Numbered from the stretch's first letter, positions 7,562 through 15,481 are shown. The stretch: 16,657 nt of DNA from Coprococcus sp. (GCA_016297495.1 JAEDGN010000047.1:1-16657); one strand, 5' to 3'. Made by a program: numbers and translations. Notes: generated from the letters alone by a model not told the origin.

Positions 7562-8548
7562 TTGGGTAAGGATAATCATTTATTAAAAAGAGATGATAAG
7601 CGATATGTTCGTATAGTGGGGCGTATTGTGGCTTTCTGGCTGATTGTGATCCTCATTCTGGAGCTTGTTTCCTGGGTATTGATGCCGCGGACAGGTTTTC
7701 ACAGTGGAGGAATGATGAATTACCGTGCCAGAGGTTTTTATGGAGAAGCGGAGAATTCACTGGATGTGGTTGCCATCGGCAACAGTGATCTGTCCAGTGC
7801 CTTTTCACCAATGGATATCTGGGAGCAGCATGGAATCAGTGCCTATGCCTGCGGTGAGATTAAACAGAAGATTGCGCAGGCTGTAAAACTCCTGGAGGAG
7901 GTATTGACCTGTCAGAAACCGAAGGTTGTTATTCTGGAGGTGGATTCCCTGTTTCAGGAATCTATGTCAGGGCAGCTGCTTTCTATGCTGAAGACAGGGA
8001 TGAAATATGTATTTCCGGTGATAGAATATCATGACCGCTGGAAAGAATTAAAATTTCGGGATTTACTGGGAAGGGATCGGAAGTCATGGCATGATTTTCA
8101 GAAAGGATATTATTACTCGGATGAAATGGTAGCTTATACAGGCCCCGATTATATGAAGGATACCGGCGAAGCCACTCAGATCGATGCATTGGCGGTTCAT
8201 TTACTGGATGAATTCCTGAATATTTGCATGCAGGCAGATATTCAGGTCATTATGGTGGAAATGCCATCGGCTAATTCATGGAACATGGGACGCCATGAAG
8301 CGGTGGCGGCTTATGCCGGTCAGAAAGGGGTTCCGTTTATTGATTTCAATCTTAATATGGACGAAACGGGATTTGACTGGATGACGGACAGCCGGGATGG
8401 CGGCAACCATTTGAATTACAGCGGTGCACGTAAGATATCTGTATGGCTGGGGAATTATCTGCAGGAGAACTACGATCTGGCAGATCACAGAACGGATGCT
8501 GCATATGCAGAGTGGCAGCATGATATGGAGCAATATAAAAACAGGTGA
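7562..8548 (+). CDS. Membrane-anchored SGNH-like protein, DltD-like role
   Basis: This 328-residue protein has one N-terminal membrane segment (about residues 19-41) and an extracytoplasmic domain. VVAIGNSDLSSAFSP (Ser75) fits SGNH block I, PKVVILEVDSLF is a core strand, and DGGNHLNYSGA (Asp279, His283) fits the C-terminal catalytic block. The overall plan resembles DltD and related proteins that finish transfer of the acyl group outside the cell, but sequence similarity to classical DltD is not obvious to me, so no symbol is given. TTG at 7562 is taken as the start: AGGAGG (7547-7552) is 9 nt upstream and the next in-frame ATG (about codon 41) would delete the membrane anchor. It starts 16 nt after the MBOAT stop and is the last gene of the cassette. 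Confidence 0.85.
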   Translation: MGKDNHLLKRDDKRYVRIVGRIVAFWLIVILILELVSWVLMPRTGFHSGGMMNYRARGFYGEAENSLDVVAIGNSDLSSAFSPMDIWEQHGISAYACGEIKQKIAQAVKLLEEVLTCQKPKVVILEVDSLFQESMSGQLLSMLKTGMKYVFPVIEYHDRWKELKFRDLLGRDRKSWHDFQKGYYYSDEMVAYTGPDYMKDTGEATQIDALAVHLLDEFLNICMQADIQVIMVEMPSANSWNMGRHEAVAAYAGQKGVPFIDFNLNMDETGFDWMTDSRDGGNHLNYSGARKISVWLGNYLQENYDLADHRTDAAYAEWQHDMEQYKNR

Positions 8549-8560
8549 GGGAGAGAGCGC

Positions 8561-8617
8561 GGGACAGGGGACGGTTCTGTGTCCCAGAACATGGGACACA
8601 GAACCGTCCCCTGTCCC
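8561..8617. repeat. Perfect 25-bp-arm palindrome (REP-like / possible hairpin terminator)
   Basis: Arms 8561-8585 and 8593-8617 are perfect reverse complements. They begin GGGACAGGGG and end TGTGTCCC, with a 7-nt spacer AGAACAT whose outer A and T can also pair. The palindrome lies 13 nt after the stop of the SGNH-like gene. There is no T-run on either side, so it is not a standard intrinsic terminator, though such a stem would still stabilise the 3' end of the mRNA. The GGGGACGGTTCTGTGTCCC type of sequence is, from memory, a dispersed palindromic repeat in Clostridia associated with RAYT/IS200-like transposases; this was not checked. Confidence 0.88.
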
Positions 8618-8661
8618 TGATCCCTGAGATGTTCACAGAATAATCAGAAATTCATCACAAT

Positions 8662-8689
8662 TTGCCCACCGAAAATTCATAAATATCCT
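8662..8689 (+). promoter_or_regulatory. Weak candidate promoter for the ABC export operon
   Basis: TTGCCC (8662-8667), a 16-nt spacer and TATCCT (8684-8689) lie about 68 nt before the TTG start at 8757. Both boxes match only four of six consensus bases. The palindrome upstream and the 140-nt gap make a separate promoter plausible, but this one is uncertain. Confidence 0.22.
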
Positions 8690-8756
8690 ATATCCTTGAA
8701 AAGAGAAATGGCCTGGAACAGAGCTGTTGGAATGACCAAAAAGGAGGAGCAAAGAT

Positions 8757-9743
8757 TTGATTGAGGTTAAGAATCTTGTGAAGAGATATGGTAGTCATCT
8801 GGCTGTGGATCATCTCAGTTTTACGGTAGAGGAAGGGCATATTTATGGTTTTCTGGGACCGAATGGTGCGGGCAAATCGACGACTATGAATATGATGACG
8901 GGATATATCGGGCCGACAGAGGGCAGTATCATGATCAATGGGCATGATATGCTGGAGAATCCGGAGAAGGCGAAAAAGTGCATCGGCTATCTGCCGGAGC
9001 TGCCGCCGCTGTATACGGATATGACATCAAGGGAATATCTGCATTTCGCAGCGGAACTGAAGGGAATAGCAAAGGATAAAATCAAAGATTCTGTTGCGGA
9101 TGTCATGGCTGTCACAAAGATTGAGGATGTTGCGGACAGACTGATTAAGAATCTGTCAAAAGGGTATAAACAGCGTGTAGGTCTGGCTCAGGCATTACTG
9201 GGGTATCCGGAGGTTATTATTCTGGATGAGCCCACTGTCGGTCTGGATCCGGCTCAGATTATTGAGATCAGAGAGCTGATCAGAAGCCTGGGCAAAAAAC
9301 ATACGGTGATCTTAAGTTCCCATATTCTTTCGGAAATCAGTGCAGTCTGCGATGATGTATTGATTCTGTCCCACGGTAAGCTGGTGGCCTGTGATACGAC
9401 AGATAATCTTGGAAAATTGATGGAAGATAGAAATACACTGCAGCTGACGGTAAAGGGAACAGAGGATGATATTCGTCGTGTTCTCTCGGCCATTGATGGT
9501 GTGGAAAGCATCGAGACTGTGAAGTCCGAGGAAAAAGAATGTATAGATGTGACCGTACAGAGCGATCCGAAGGTAGATGTACGGGAACTTATTTTTTATG
9601 GGCTGGCAGCTGTTGAATGTCCGATTTACACCATGAATCAGGTCAAGAAGTCTCTGGAGGATGTCTTTATTGAATTGACGGCTGACGATCATGCACCGGC
9701 GCAGAATGGAGAGGAGGATGACAGTCATGAGAGCAATTTATAA
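8757..9743 (+). CDS. ABC transporter ATP-binding protein (GldA-type)
   Basis: A 328-residue ATPase that powers the membrane protein encoded next. Walker A GPNGAGKST is at residues 34-42, the signature LSKGYKQR at 132-139, Walker B VIILDEP at 152-158 and the H-loop histidine at 188. IGYLPELPPLYTDMTSREYL is typical of the ABC-2/GldA-like export class. A C-terminal extension (about residues 215-310) resembles the accessory domain common in this class, and the last residues are acidic. TTG at 8757 is chosen because AAGGAGG (8741-8747) is 9 nt upstream and the protein then begins IEVKNLVKRYG, the normal beginning of an ABC domain. It overlaps the permease gene by 17 nt. The exported substrate is unknown. 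Confidence 0.95.
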   Translation: MIEVKNLVKRYGSHLAVDHLSFTVEEGHIYGFLGPNGAGKSTTMNMMTGYIGPTEGSIMINGHDMLENPEKAKKCIGYLPELPPLYTDMTSREYLHFAAELKGIAKDKIKDSVADVMAVTKIEDVADRLIKNLSKGYKQRVGLAQALLGYPEVIILDEPTVGLDPAQIIEIRELIRSLGKKHTVILSSHILSEISAVCDDVLILSHGKLVACDTTDNLGKLMEDRNTLQLTVKGTEDDIRRVLSAIDGVESIETVKSEEKECIDVTVQSDPKVDVRELIFYGLAAVECPIYTMNQVKKSLEDVFIELTADDHAPAQNGEEDDSHESNL

Positions 9744-11961
9744 AAAAGAATTGAAATCTTATTTTACTTCCATGACGGGTTATATCTGCATGGCCTTTAT
9801 GCTGGTTGTCATCGGTATTTATTATGCAGTCATCAATCTGTCATCGGGATATCCTTATTTTGGCTATACATTATCCTGCGTTATGGTATTGTTTCTGATT
9901 ATGACACCGGTACTGACCATGCGTATACTTGCGGAAGAGAGAAACCGGAAAACGGATCAGCTGCTTTTGACAGCACCGGTGTCGCTCTGGAGAGTAGTGG
10001 TTGGTAAATATCTGGCCATGGTGACAGTTTTTGCTCTTGCGCTGCTGATTACATGCCTTTATCCGCTGATTCTGGCAAAATTCGGCACGGTGTCACTGCC
10101 AATGGCCTATACCGCCATTCTGGGATATTTTCTTTATGGAGCAGCCTGTATTGCTATTGGTCTGCTCCTTTCGTCGATAACAGAGAGCCAGGTCATTGCA
10201 GCATTGCTGACCTTCTTTGTACTGCTGTTTTTCTATATTACCGGTGCCCTCACAGATTCCCTGCCGGGAACGGCTTCAGCGTCTTTTGCTATCTGGGCTT
10301 TTGTGATCCTGTTTGCGGCATGGCTGATCTATAATCTGACGGCACAGGTGAAAATCGCAATTGTCGTCGGTGTTGCGGCGGAAGTTGTTAATCTGGTCAT
10401 TTTTCTCGCAAAGGCTGAATGGATGGAAGGGTCTGTGTCAAAGGCATTAAGTGCTTTTAATATGACTTCTTTCTTTTCTGATTTTGCATCAGGCATACTG
10501 GATGTGACAGGAATTGTTTATTATCTTTCCATTGTTGTGTTCTGTATTTTCCTGACCATACAGTCCATTCAGAGACGGCGCTGGGGCGGAGATGCCCTGA
10601 TGGTGATGGTCATGCTGGCCATTGTGGTTGTTGTCAATCTCGCTGTGGGTCAGATGCCTGTTAAATACACACAATTTGATCTGACAGACAATCAGTTATA
10701 TACCATCACAGATGATACGAAGGAGTTTGTGGCTGGTCTGGACCAGGATGTGGATATTTATCTGGTTGTGGAAAGCGGCAATGAAGATGAAGATCTTCAG
10801 ACGGTGTTGGAGCGGTATGAATCACTTTCGGACCATGTAAAGGTACACTTGAAAGATCCTGTGGTCAATCCATCGTTTACTAAACAATATACAGACAGCA
10901 ATCTGCCTGATAACAGTATGATTGTCGTCTGTGGTGAACGTTCGAAGGTGATTTCCTATAATGATATTTATGAGTCGGAGATTAACTATTCAACCTACAG
11001 CTATCAGCAAACAGGCTTTGATGCGGAGGGACAGCTGACCAGTGCCATCGATTATGTAACCTCTGATGAGCTTCCGAAGCTGTATCTCCTGACAGGGCAT
11101 GATGAAGCCTCTATCCCGGACAGTCTGGGCAGCCAGATTGCCAAAGAGAATATTGATGTCGAAGACCTGAATCTGATTACCAGTGAGGCAGTTCCTGAAG
11201 ATGCGGACTGCATCATGATCAACGCGCCTCAGAAGGATATTTCAGCGGATGAGAAGGAGCGTCTTCTGAATTATATGGAAGATGGCGGTCATGTTCTGCT
11301 GATTACAGATTATATGGAAACAGATACACCGAATCTGGATGCTGTTCTGGACAATTATGGCTTGTCCGTATCGGATGGTATTATCATTGAGGACAACAGC
11401 CAGTATTATTATCCGGGCTATCCATCCTATCTGATTCCAAGAATTCAGAGTACAGATGCGGTAGGTGATATGACTTCTGATGATATTATTCTTATGCCGT
11501 ATGCACAAAATATTGAGGTGTCTGAAGATGTCAGAAGTTCAGTGTCTGTGACACCGATTCTGAAGACCAGCAGTAAATCCTATATTAAGACGGATCTGAA
11601 GAATCTGACCACCATGGAGAAACGGTCAGGTGATCAGGAAGGTCCGTTCACACCGGGTGTGGCTGTAACAGAATCCTATGACGGCAAGGAAACAAAATTT
11701 CTGTATCTGACATCCTCGGGACTTTTGAATGAAAGTATGAATCAGGCTGTTTCAGGCGGTAATTATGAACTGATCGTTAATGCTCTCAGCTGGATGATTG
11801 ATAAAGAGGAAAGTATATCCATACCGGCAAAGAGTCTGTCTACAACCTATCTGTCGGTGACAGCCGCTGATGCAGGGTTCTGGGGAACTTTTGTCATCGC
11901 TGTTCCGATCATTCTCGTTATTGTCGGTGGTGTTGTCTGGTTCAGAAGGAGGCGCAGGTAG
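9727..11961 (+). CDS. Fused ABC-2 permease and GldG-type auxiliary domain (Gldg family protein)
   Basis: This 744-residue protein joins two parts that are separate genes (gldF and gldG) in Bacteroidetes. The N-terminal part (about 1-290) starts RAIYKKELKSYF and holds about six membrane segments, an ABC-2 permease. A further membrane segment is followed by MPVKYTQFDLTDNQLYTITDDTKEF, the start of the ABC_transp_aux/GldG domain, which runs through a large extracytoplasmic region to a final membrane helix and the basic tail FRRRRR. ATG at 9727 is preferred: AGGAGG (9712-9717) is 9 nt upstream, whereas the ATG at 9718 abuts it and 9691 has no site. The start lies inside the end of the ATPase gene. 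The gene name reflects homology only; no gliding role is implied. Substrate unknown. Confidence 0.93.
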   Translation: MRAIYKKELKSYFTSMTGYICMAFMLVVIGIYYAVINLSSGYPYFGYTLSCVMVLFLIMTPVLTMRILAEERNRKTDQLLLTAPVSLWRVVVGKYLAMVTVFALALLITCLYPLILAKFGTVSLPMAYTAILGYFLYGAACIAIGLLLSSITESQVIAALLTFFVLLFFYITGALTDSLPGTASASFAIWAFVILFAAWLIYNLTAQVKIAIVVGVAAEVVNLVIFLAKAEWMEGSVSKALSAFNMTSFFSDFASGILDVTGIVYYLSIVVFCIFLTIQSIQRRRWGGDALMVMVMLAIVVVVNLAVGQMPVKYTQFDLTDNQLYTITDDTKEFVAGLDQDVDIYLVVESGNEDEDLQTVLERYESLSDHVKVHLKDPVVNPSFTKQYTDSNLPDNSMIVVCGERSKVISYNDIYESEINYSTYSYQQTGFDAEGQLTSAIDYVTSDELPKLYLLTGHDEASIPDSLGSQIAKENIDVEDLNLITSEAVPEDADCIMINAPQKDISADEKERLLNYMEDGGHVLLITDYMETDTPNLDAVLDNYGLSVSDGIIIEDNSQYYYPGYPSYLIPRIQSTDAVGDMTSDDIILMPYAQNIEVSEDVRSSVSVTPILKTSSKSYIKTDLKNLTTMEKRSGDQEGPFTPGVAVTESYDGKETKFLYLTSSGLLNESMNQAVSGGNYELIVNALSWMIDKEESISIPAKSLSTTYLSVTAADAGFWGTFVIAVPIILVIVGGVVWFRRRRR

Positions 11962-11964
11962 AGA

Positions 11965-13509
11965 ATGAAAAATAGAAAAAAAGGTCTGATTGCAGCACTG
12001 ATACTGCTGCTGATCGCAGCCGGTGCCTATTTTGCCATTATAAAAATGAATCAGGCAGAGGAAGAAGCAGAGGCGGAGGAAGATTCTCTCGTCATCAGCA
12101 GTGTGGACAGTGATCAGATTATGGCTATCAGCTATGAAAAGGATGGAAAAAAGCTGTCATTTGTAAAGGAAGACGGAACCTGGTATGATGAATCGGACAG
12201 AGACTTCCCTGTACTGCAGGAAAGTCTGACGGATATGACCAATGAGCTGGGAGCCGTATCGGCTATTCGCAAACTGGAAGAGCCGGAAGATCTATCGGAG
12301 TATGGATTGGATGTGCCTGTACTGACTGTACATTATGAGACGAGTGACAATAAACAGAAGGATTTCAGGGTGGGCAATACCAATGACAGCGTCAGCGGCT
12401 GTTATTTGCAGATTGACGGCGATGATGCGGTTTATATGGTTTCCTCCGATTTCGCCGATGCTTTCATAATGGATCTGTATGAAATGGCAGATATGGAAGA
12501 TTTTCCGACAATTGTTTCGGATGATATAACAAGTGTGAAGATAGAATCCGGTGAACAGGCATTGCAGCTGACCACAGACAGCAATGTTTCATCAGGCTGG
12601 ATCGTTACAGAAAACGGAGAGAAAAAAGAGGACTGCTCATCATCATCAATTACGCAGCTCATCAATACTGTGACAGGAATTACTTTCAAAAAAGATATTG
12701 AATATAACTGTCAGGATATGTCCGTGTACGGGCTTGAAAATCCGACGGCATCGGTAACGGTCGATTATACAGAGACGGAGACTGTACATGAAGACAGCGA
12801 AGCTGCGGATGTGAGAGACGGAGATGAAACGGAGACTGAAGCGGAAACAGAAACAAAGACGGTGACAGTGGCAAAGCAGGCTGTGGTCTATATTGGCGGA
12901 CAGAATGAAGACGGGGACTACTATGTCAGCATGGATGGGTCTAATGAGGTGCACCTGCTCAGTGCCGGTACAGCGGAACAGCTGATAACTGCCCGGGCAG
13001 CCGATATGACGGATAGTGGCATTATATCAGGGACGCTGAGTGAAGCAGCAGGTATTGAGATTACTACAGGCAGCGGACACTGGAAGCTGGAGAAGAAGAC
13101 GGTCGTTATGGAAGTGAAGGACGATTCTGTAAATGTTGCGGAGACAGAAACATCCGATAACGGAGAGGACGGAGGCGTGGATACGGCAGAGGAAACAGAA
13201 AATGAACCGGAGACCGAAGTAAAATGGTATGTGGGAGGCAAAGAGATCCAGCTGGTGGACCTGTCAGGTGCTTACAGTGATCTTTCCCAGATGAAAGCAG
13301 AGAAAATACTGGGAGAATTAACGGAGCCGAAGGGAGAAGAAACGGTAAATATCACTCTGAGATGGGATGACGGAAAAGAAACAGTTGTTACATTTACAGA
13401 ATATGACAGCAGCTTCCAGCTGGCAACGGTGAATGGTGAGAGCCGGAAACTGGTCAACAGAAGAGATGTGGAAAAATTAATAGAAGACTTTGAGGAACTG
13501 CTTCAATAG
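11965..13509 (+). CDS. DUF4340 domain-containing protein (ABC exporter partner)
   Basis: A 514-residue protein with an N-terminal membrane anchor (about residues 8-26) and a large extracytoplasmic region. DUF4340-like modules can be seen repeating: a strand-rich start (IMAISYEKDGKKLSFVKEDG), a helix, then a LSEYGLDVPVLTVHY-type segment. The pattern recurs around ITSVKIESG..MSVYGLENPTASVTV and more degenerately near the C-terminus. Three acidic low-complexity stretches, rich in Glu and Thr, lie at about residues 30-40, 269-298 and 390-418; the latter two each sit just before a [VW]YxGG segment. It starts 3 nt after the permease stop, with AAGGAGG 12 nt upstream, and DUF4340 genes commonly follow GldFG-type exporters. 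Presumed role: an outer-face component of the exporter; no catalytic residues were recognised. Confidence 0.9.
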   Translation: MKNRKKGLIAALILLLIAAGAYFAIIKMNQAEEEAEAEEDSLVISSVDSDQIMAISYEKDGKKLSFVKEDGTWYDESDRDFPVLQESLTDMTNELGAVSAIRKLEEPEDLSEYGLDVPVLTVHYETSDNKQKDFRVGNTNDSVSGCYLQIDGDDAVYMVSSDFADAFIMDLYEMADMEDFPTIVSDDITSVKIESGEQALQLTTDSNVSSGWIVTENGEKKEDCSSSSITQLINTVTGITFKKDIEYNCQDMSVYGLENPTASVTVDYTETETVHEDSEAADVRDGDETETEAETETKTVTVAKQAVVYIGGQNEDGDYYVSMDGSNEVHLLSAGTAEQLITARAADMTDSGIISGTLSEAAGIEITTGSGHWKLEKKTVVMEVKDDSVNVAETETSDNGEDGGVDTAEETENEPETEVKWYVGGKEIQLVDLSGAYSDLSQMKAEKILGELTEPKGEETVNITLRWDDGKETVVTFTEYDSSFQLATVNGESRKLVNRRDVEKLIEDFEELLQ

Positions 13510-13513
13510 GAAA

Positions 13514-13547
13514 AGACAGGGCTGACGCGATTGCGTCAGCCCTGTCT
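13514..13547. terminator. 15-bp perfect hairpin between convergent units
   Basis: AGACAGGGCTGACGC (13514-13528), loop GATT and its perfect complement (13533-13547) lie 4 nt after the DUF4340 stop. On the plus strand no T-run follows; on the minus strand the stem is followed by TTTTCC. It is therefore a better intrinsic terminator for leftward transcription (metallophosphoesterase and relic) and may act on both. Confidence 0.6.
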
Positions 13548-13589
13548 GCAAAACCTGCGTGTATTATAACGCAGCAAAATGTTTAGGTT

Positions 13590-14118
13590 CTATGCTAAGG
13601 TTATCATAAAGAGATGGAAAGAGCAAGGTAAATGCCGCATTGTGAAAGCGAACGTAACAATTAAAAATGAGTGTGCATCAATGGTGTTCTGCATTTCATC
13701 AATCATGTAATCGATTGTGCCGAGATCAAGTTCGAGCAATTCTTTTGAATACATTCCCATCACCCTTTCTATATCCAGGCATAACGTATAAATATCCTCA
13801 TAGAGTTCTGTGAATTCCGGATAAGTGCTGATGAGCCTTATGATGCTCTTGGGATCATCCATACTGAGGAAGGTAAGCCATGCCTCTAGTTTATCAGATA
13901 TGCCTCTATTGTGATGGCTCTTCTTAAAGATGTCAAGTGGAATCAGTACAAATTCCTGCAGTAAATCAATGTCAAGGCCCGTATCGGTGCACTGTTTTGC
14001 ACGATGGATATATACGTCTGGACAGGCATGGAATTCCTGTGTGCTCTTCTCAAAGAATACGATTGTATAGACTTTTTTGATATCCCTGTAACGGAAATGG
14101 ATAGTAGATGATTTGGCA
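13590..14118 (-). pseudogene. Relic of Rpn/PD-(D/E)XK nuclease family transposase
   Basis: The minus strand is open from about 14118 to a stop at 13590-13592. It encodes STIHFRYRDIKKVYTIVF, then QEFVLIPLDIF, KLEAWLTFLS, DDPKSIIRLISTYPEF and IERVMGMYSKELLELDL. I recognise this as the C-terminal half of the Rpn/PDDEXK_2 transposase-nuclease family common in Lachnospiraceae. The N-terminal catalytic part is missing: upstream sequence is the end of the metallophosphoesterase gene, whose stop is at 14120. The normal charged coiled-coil tail after IDEMQNTIDA is replaced by unrelated residues (HSFLIVTFAF..), so both ends are broken. An internal ATG at 13862 gives a 90-codon open frame that is unlikely to be a functional gene. 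Confidence 0.75.
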
Positions 14119-14119
14119 A

Positions 14120-15349
14120 TTAATTGAATATGCTCTCCAGATAGCTGTACCAGAAGGTTTCCTTACCGTTTTTTTTCCATAACGCCCAGCCTTCCATTCG
14201 CTTCAGCAATTCTGTATCCGGCAGCGTTCCGGAAAAATAATCTCTGTTTACAGCCACGGCAAAGCTTACCATTTTCTCTTTTGCTTCCTCGTCCAGAGAA
14301 AGGCCTGACAAAGAAGCACGTACTTTACGATCCGTAATTGTGTTAAAGAGTTTTCTGGATTCATCCTGTAGGAGGGCTAGCTTTTCCTGATGACAGTTTA
14401 CCTCGCCAGTTTCATCGATCTCTACTACAGAATAACCGAGGGGCGTAACCGTCAGACTGCCCACCGCAGTATCCGTCAGTCCGTTTATTGTTTTATCATG
14501 CCATATATGCGAATGTCCACTAAAATGCGCGTTTACGCCATACTTCTCCGGCAAGTCAAACACTTGTCCATTATTGTACATAACAAATCCCATGCTTAGC
14601 AGATCATTCTGCGGAAGCAGATTCTGATGGGATACGGAAACAATCTCCATCCCCTGCTCTTTGGCCCATTGAAGCTGTTTCTCCATCCAGCGTAGGCTTC
14701 CCTGGCTGATTTCTCCCGGAGCGTTTACCGTGTTTGCATCCAGAAGAAGGATCCCCAGATCTTCCGATAGTTGATATAGATAACTAAAAGAGTCCTTGTC
14801 CCTGCTCAGAGCAGCATCATACCCGAAGCTGCCGCAGATTTCTTTAAAATCCTTTTCCGTTATCGGAGCTGTCGATTCTGCTTTTTCTTCAACGTACCGA
14901 TAAGCATAAGGAGATTCGATATCATGATTCCCGGGGATGACAAGCACCGGGATGCCTGCTTTCTGAAGCTTATCCAGTTTGTCTGCCAGAACCTCCAGGC
15001 TTTTTTGTTCACCATTGAAGGTCAAATCGCCGGATAAGATCAGGGCATCTGGTTTCTTTTCCAATGCCGTTTCCAAAAAGGCATTGACAATCTCTTCCGA
15101 CTGTCCCACCATTTTGCCGTCTCCACTTTCTACCATTCTGGTAAAAAGTGCCCCGCCATCCGTTAGCTCCGGCGACAGGAAATGAATATCTGAAGCAATC
15201 CACAGCATTAAAGGTTCTTCCTCCTTATTATCAGACGTATATTCGGGTTTGTCCCAACTGCTATAAAAGAAGATCATTAACAGAACAAGCAGAAAAACAC
15301 ACGCAAGCCCCGTTACTTTCATCTTTCCTGATATGTTTTTTAACCTCAT
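14120..15349 (-). CDS. Membrane-anchored metallophosphoesterase (calcineurin-like)
   Basis: A protein of 409 residues from ATG 15349, with one N-terminal membrane segment (about 12-30) and a calcineurin-like phosphoesterase domain facing outside. Metal-binding motifs, numbered from this start: SDIHF (Asp54, His56), SGDLTFNG (Asp108), PGNHD (Asn141, His142), SHQN (His241) and GHSH (278-281). The set is complete, so the enzyme should be an active metal-dependent phosphohydrolase; the substrate is unknown. ATG 15358 is also in frame, but GAGGAG directly touches it and stands 9 nt before 15349, so 15349 is preferred. The gene is monocistronic with its own strong promoter. Its stop lies against the transposase relic, so the last few residues could have been altered at that junction, though FWYSYLESI looks natural. 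Confidence 0.92.
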   Translation of the reverse strand: MRLKNISGKMKVTGLACVFLLVLLMIFFYSSWDKPEYTSDNKEEEPLMLWIASDIHFLSPELTDGGALFTRMVESGDGKMVGQSEEIVNAFLETALEKKPDALILSGDLTFNGEQKSLEVLADKLDKLQKAGIPVLVIPGNHDIESPYAYRYVEEKAESTAPITEKDFKEICGSFGYDAALSRDKDSFSYLYQLSEDLGILLLDANTVNAPGEISQGSLRWMEKQLQWAKEQGMEIVSVSHQNLLPQNDLLSMGFVMYNNGQVFDLPEKYGVNAHFSGHSHIWHDKTINGLTDTAVGSLTVTPLGYSVVEIDETGEVNCHQEKLALLQDESRKLFNTITDRKVRASLSGLSLDEEAKEKMVSFAVAVNRDYFSGTLPDTELLKRMEGWALWKKNGKETFWYSYLESIFN

Positions 15350-15376
15350 CTTTTGCATCTCCTCATCTTTAACTAT

Positions 15377-15405
15377 ATTCTAAATCAGATTTACGATAGC
15401 GTCAA
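15377..15405 (-). promoter_or_regulatory. Sigma-A promoter for the metallophosphoesterase gene
   Basis: On the minus strand TTGACG (15405-15400), a 17-nt spacer and TAGAAT (15382-15377) match the consensus at five of six bases in each box. The -10 ends 27 nt before the ATG at 15349, leaving room for a short leader with its GAGGAG site. Confidence 0.68.
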
Positions 15406-15452
15406 TTGATGAAGACATGGCTGCTCTGAAAGGTTAAAAAATTTATTGCAGA

Positions 15453-15481
15453 TTTACATCTGTTTCAAAAGAGGGTAAAAT
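15453..15481 (+). promoter_or_regulatory. Sigma-A promoter for the aminotransferase gene
   Basis: TTTACA (15453-15458), a 17-nt spacer and TAAAAT (15476-15481) match the consensus at five of six bases in each box. Transcription would begin near 15488, so the in-frame TTG at 15484 is probably not in the mRNA and ATG 15490 would be almost leaderless. This argues for a start at 15526 or 15532. Confidence 0.62.

Noticed and set aside
9691..9691. Upstream start for the fused permease (adds 12 residues)
   Set aside because: No ribosome site before it, whereas AGGAGG stands 9 nt before ATG 9727, and the natural ABC-2 N-terminus begins there.
9312..9728. A 138-codon minus-strand open frame opposite the ABC ATPase
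   Set aside because: Shadow of the ATPase C-terminal domain; composition is not protein-like and there is no start signal.
13555..13574. Small inverted repeat CTGCGT/ACGCAG with an 8-nt loop
   Set aside because: Only six base pairs and no T-run; the stronger hairpin just upstream explains termination here.
13590..13700. A plus-strand frame (..RWKEQGKCRIVKANVTI..) across the broken end of the transposase relic
   Set aside because: Too short, with no start signal and no family recognised; it may be debris from another insertion but cannot be supported.
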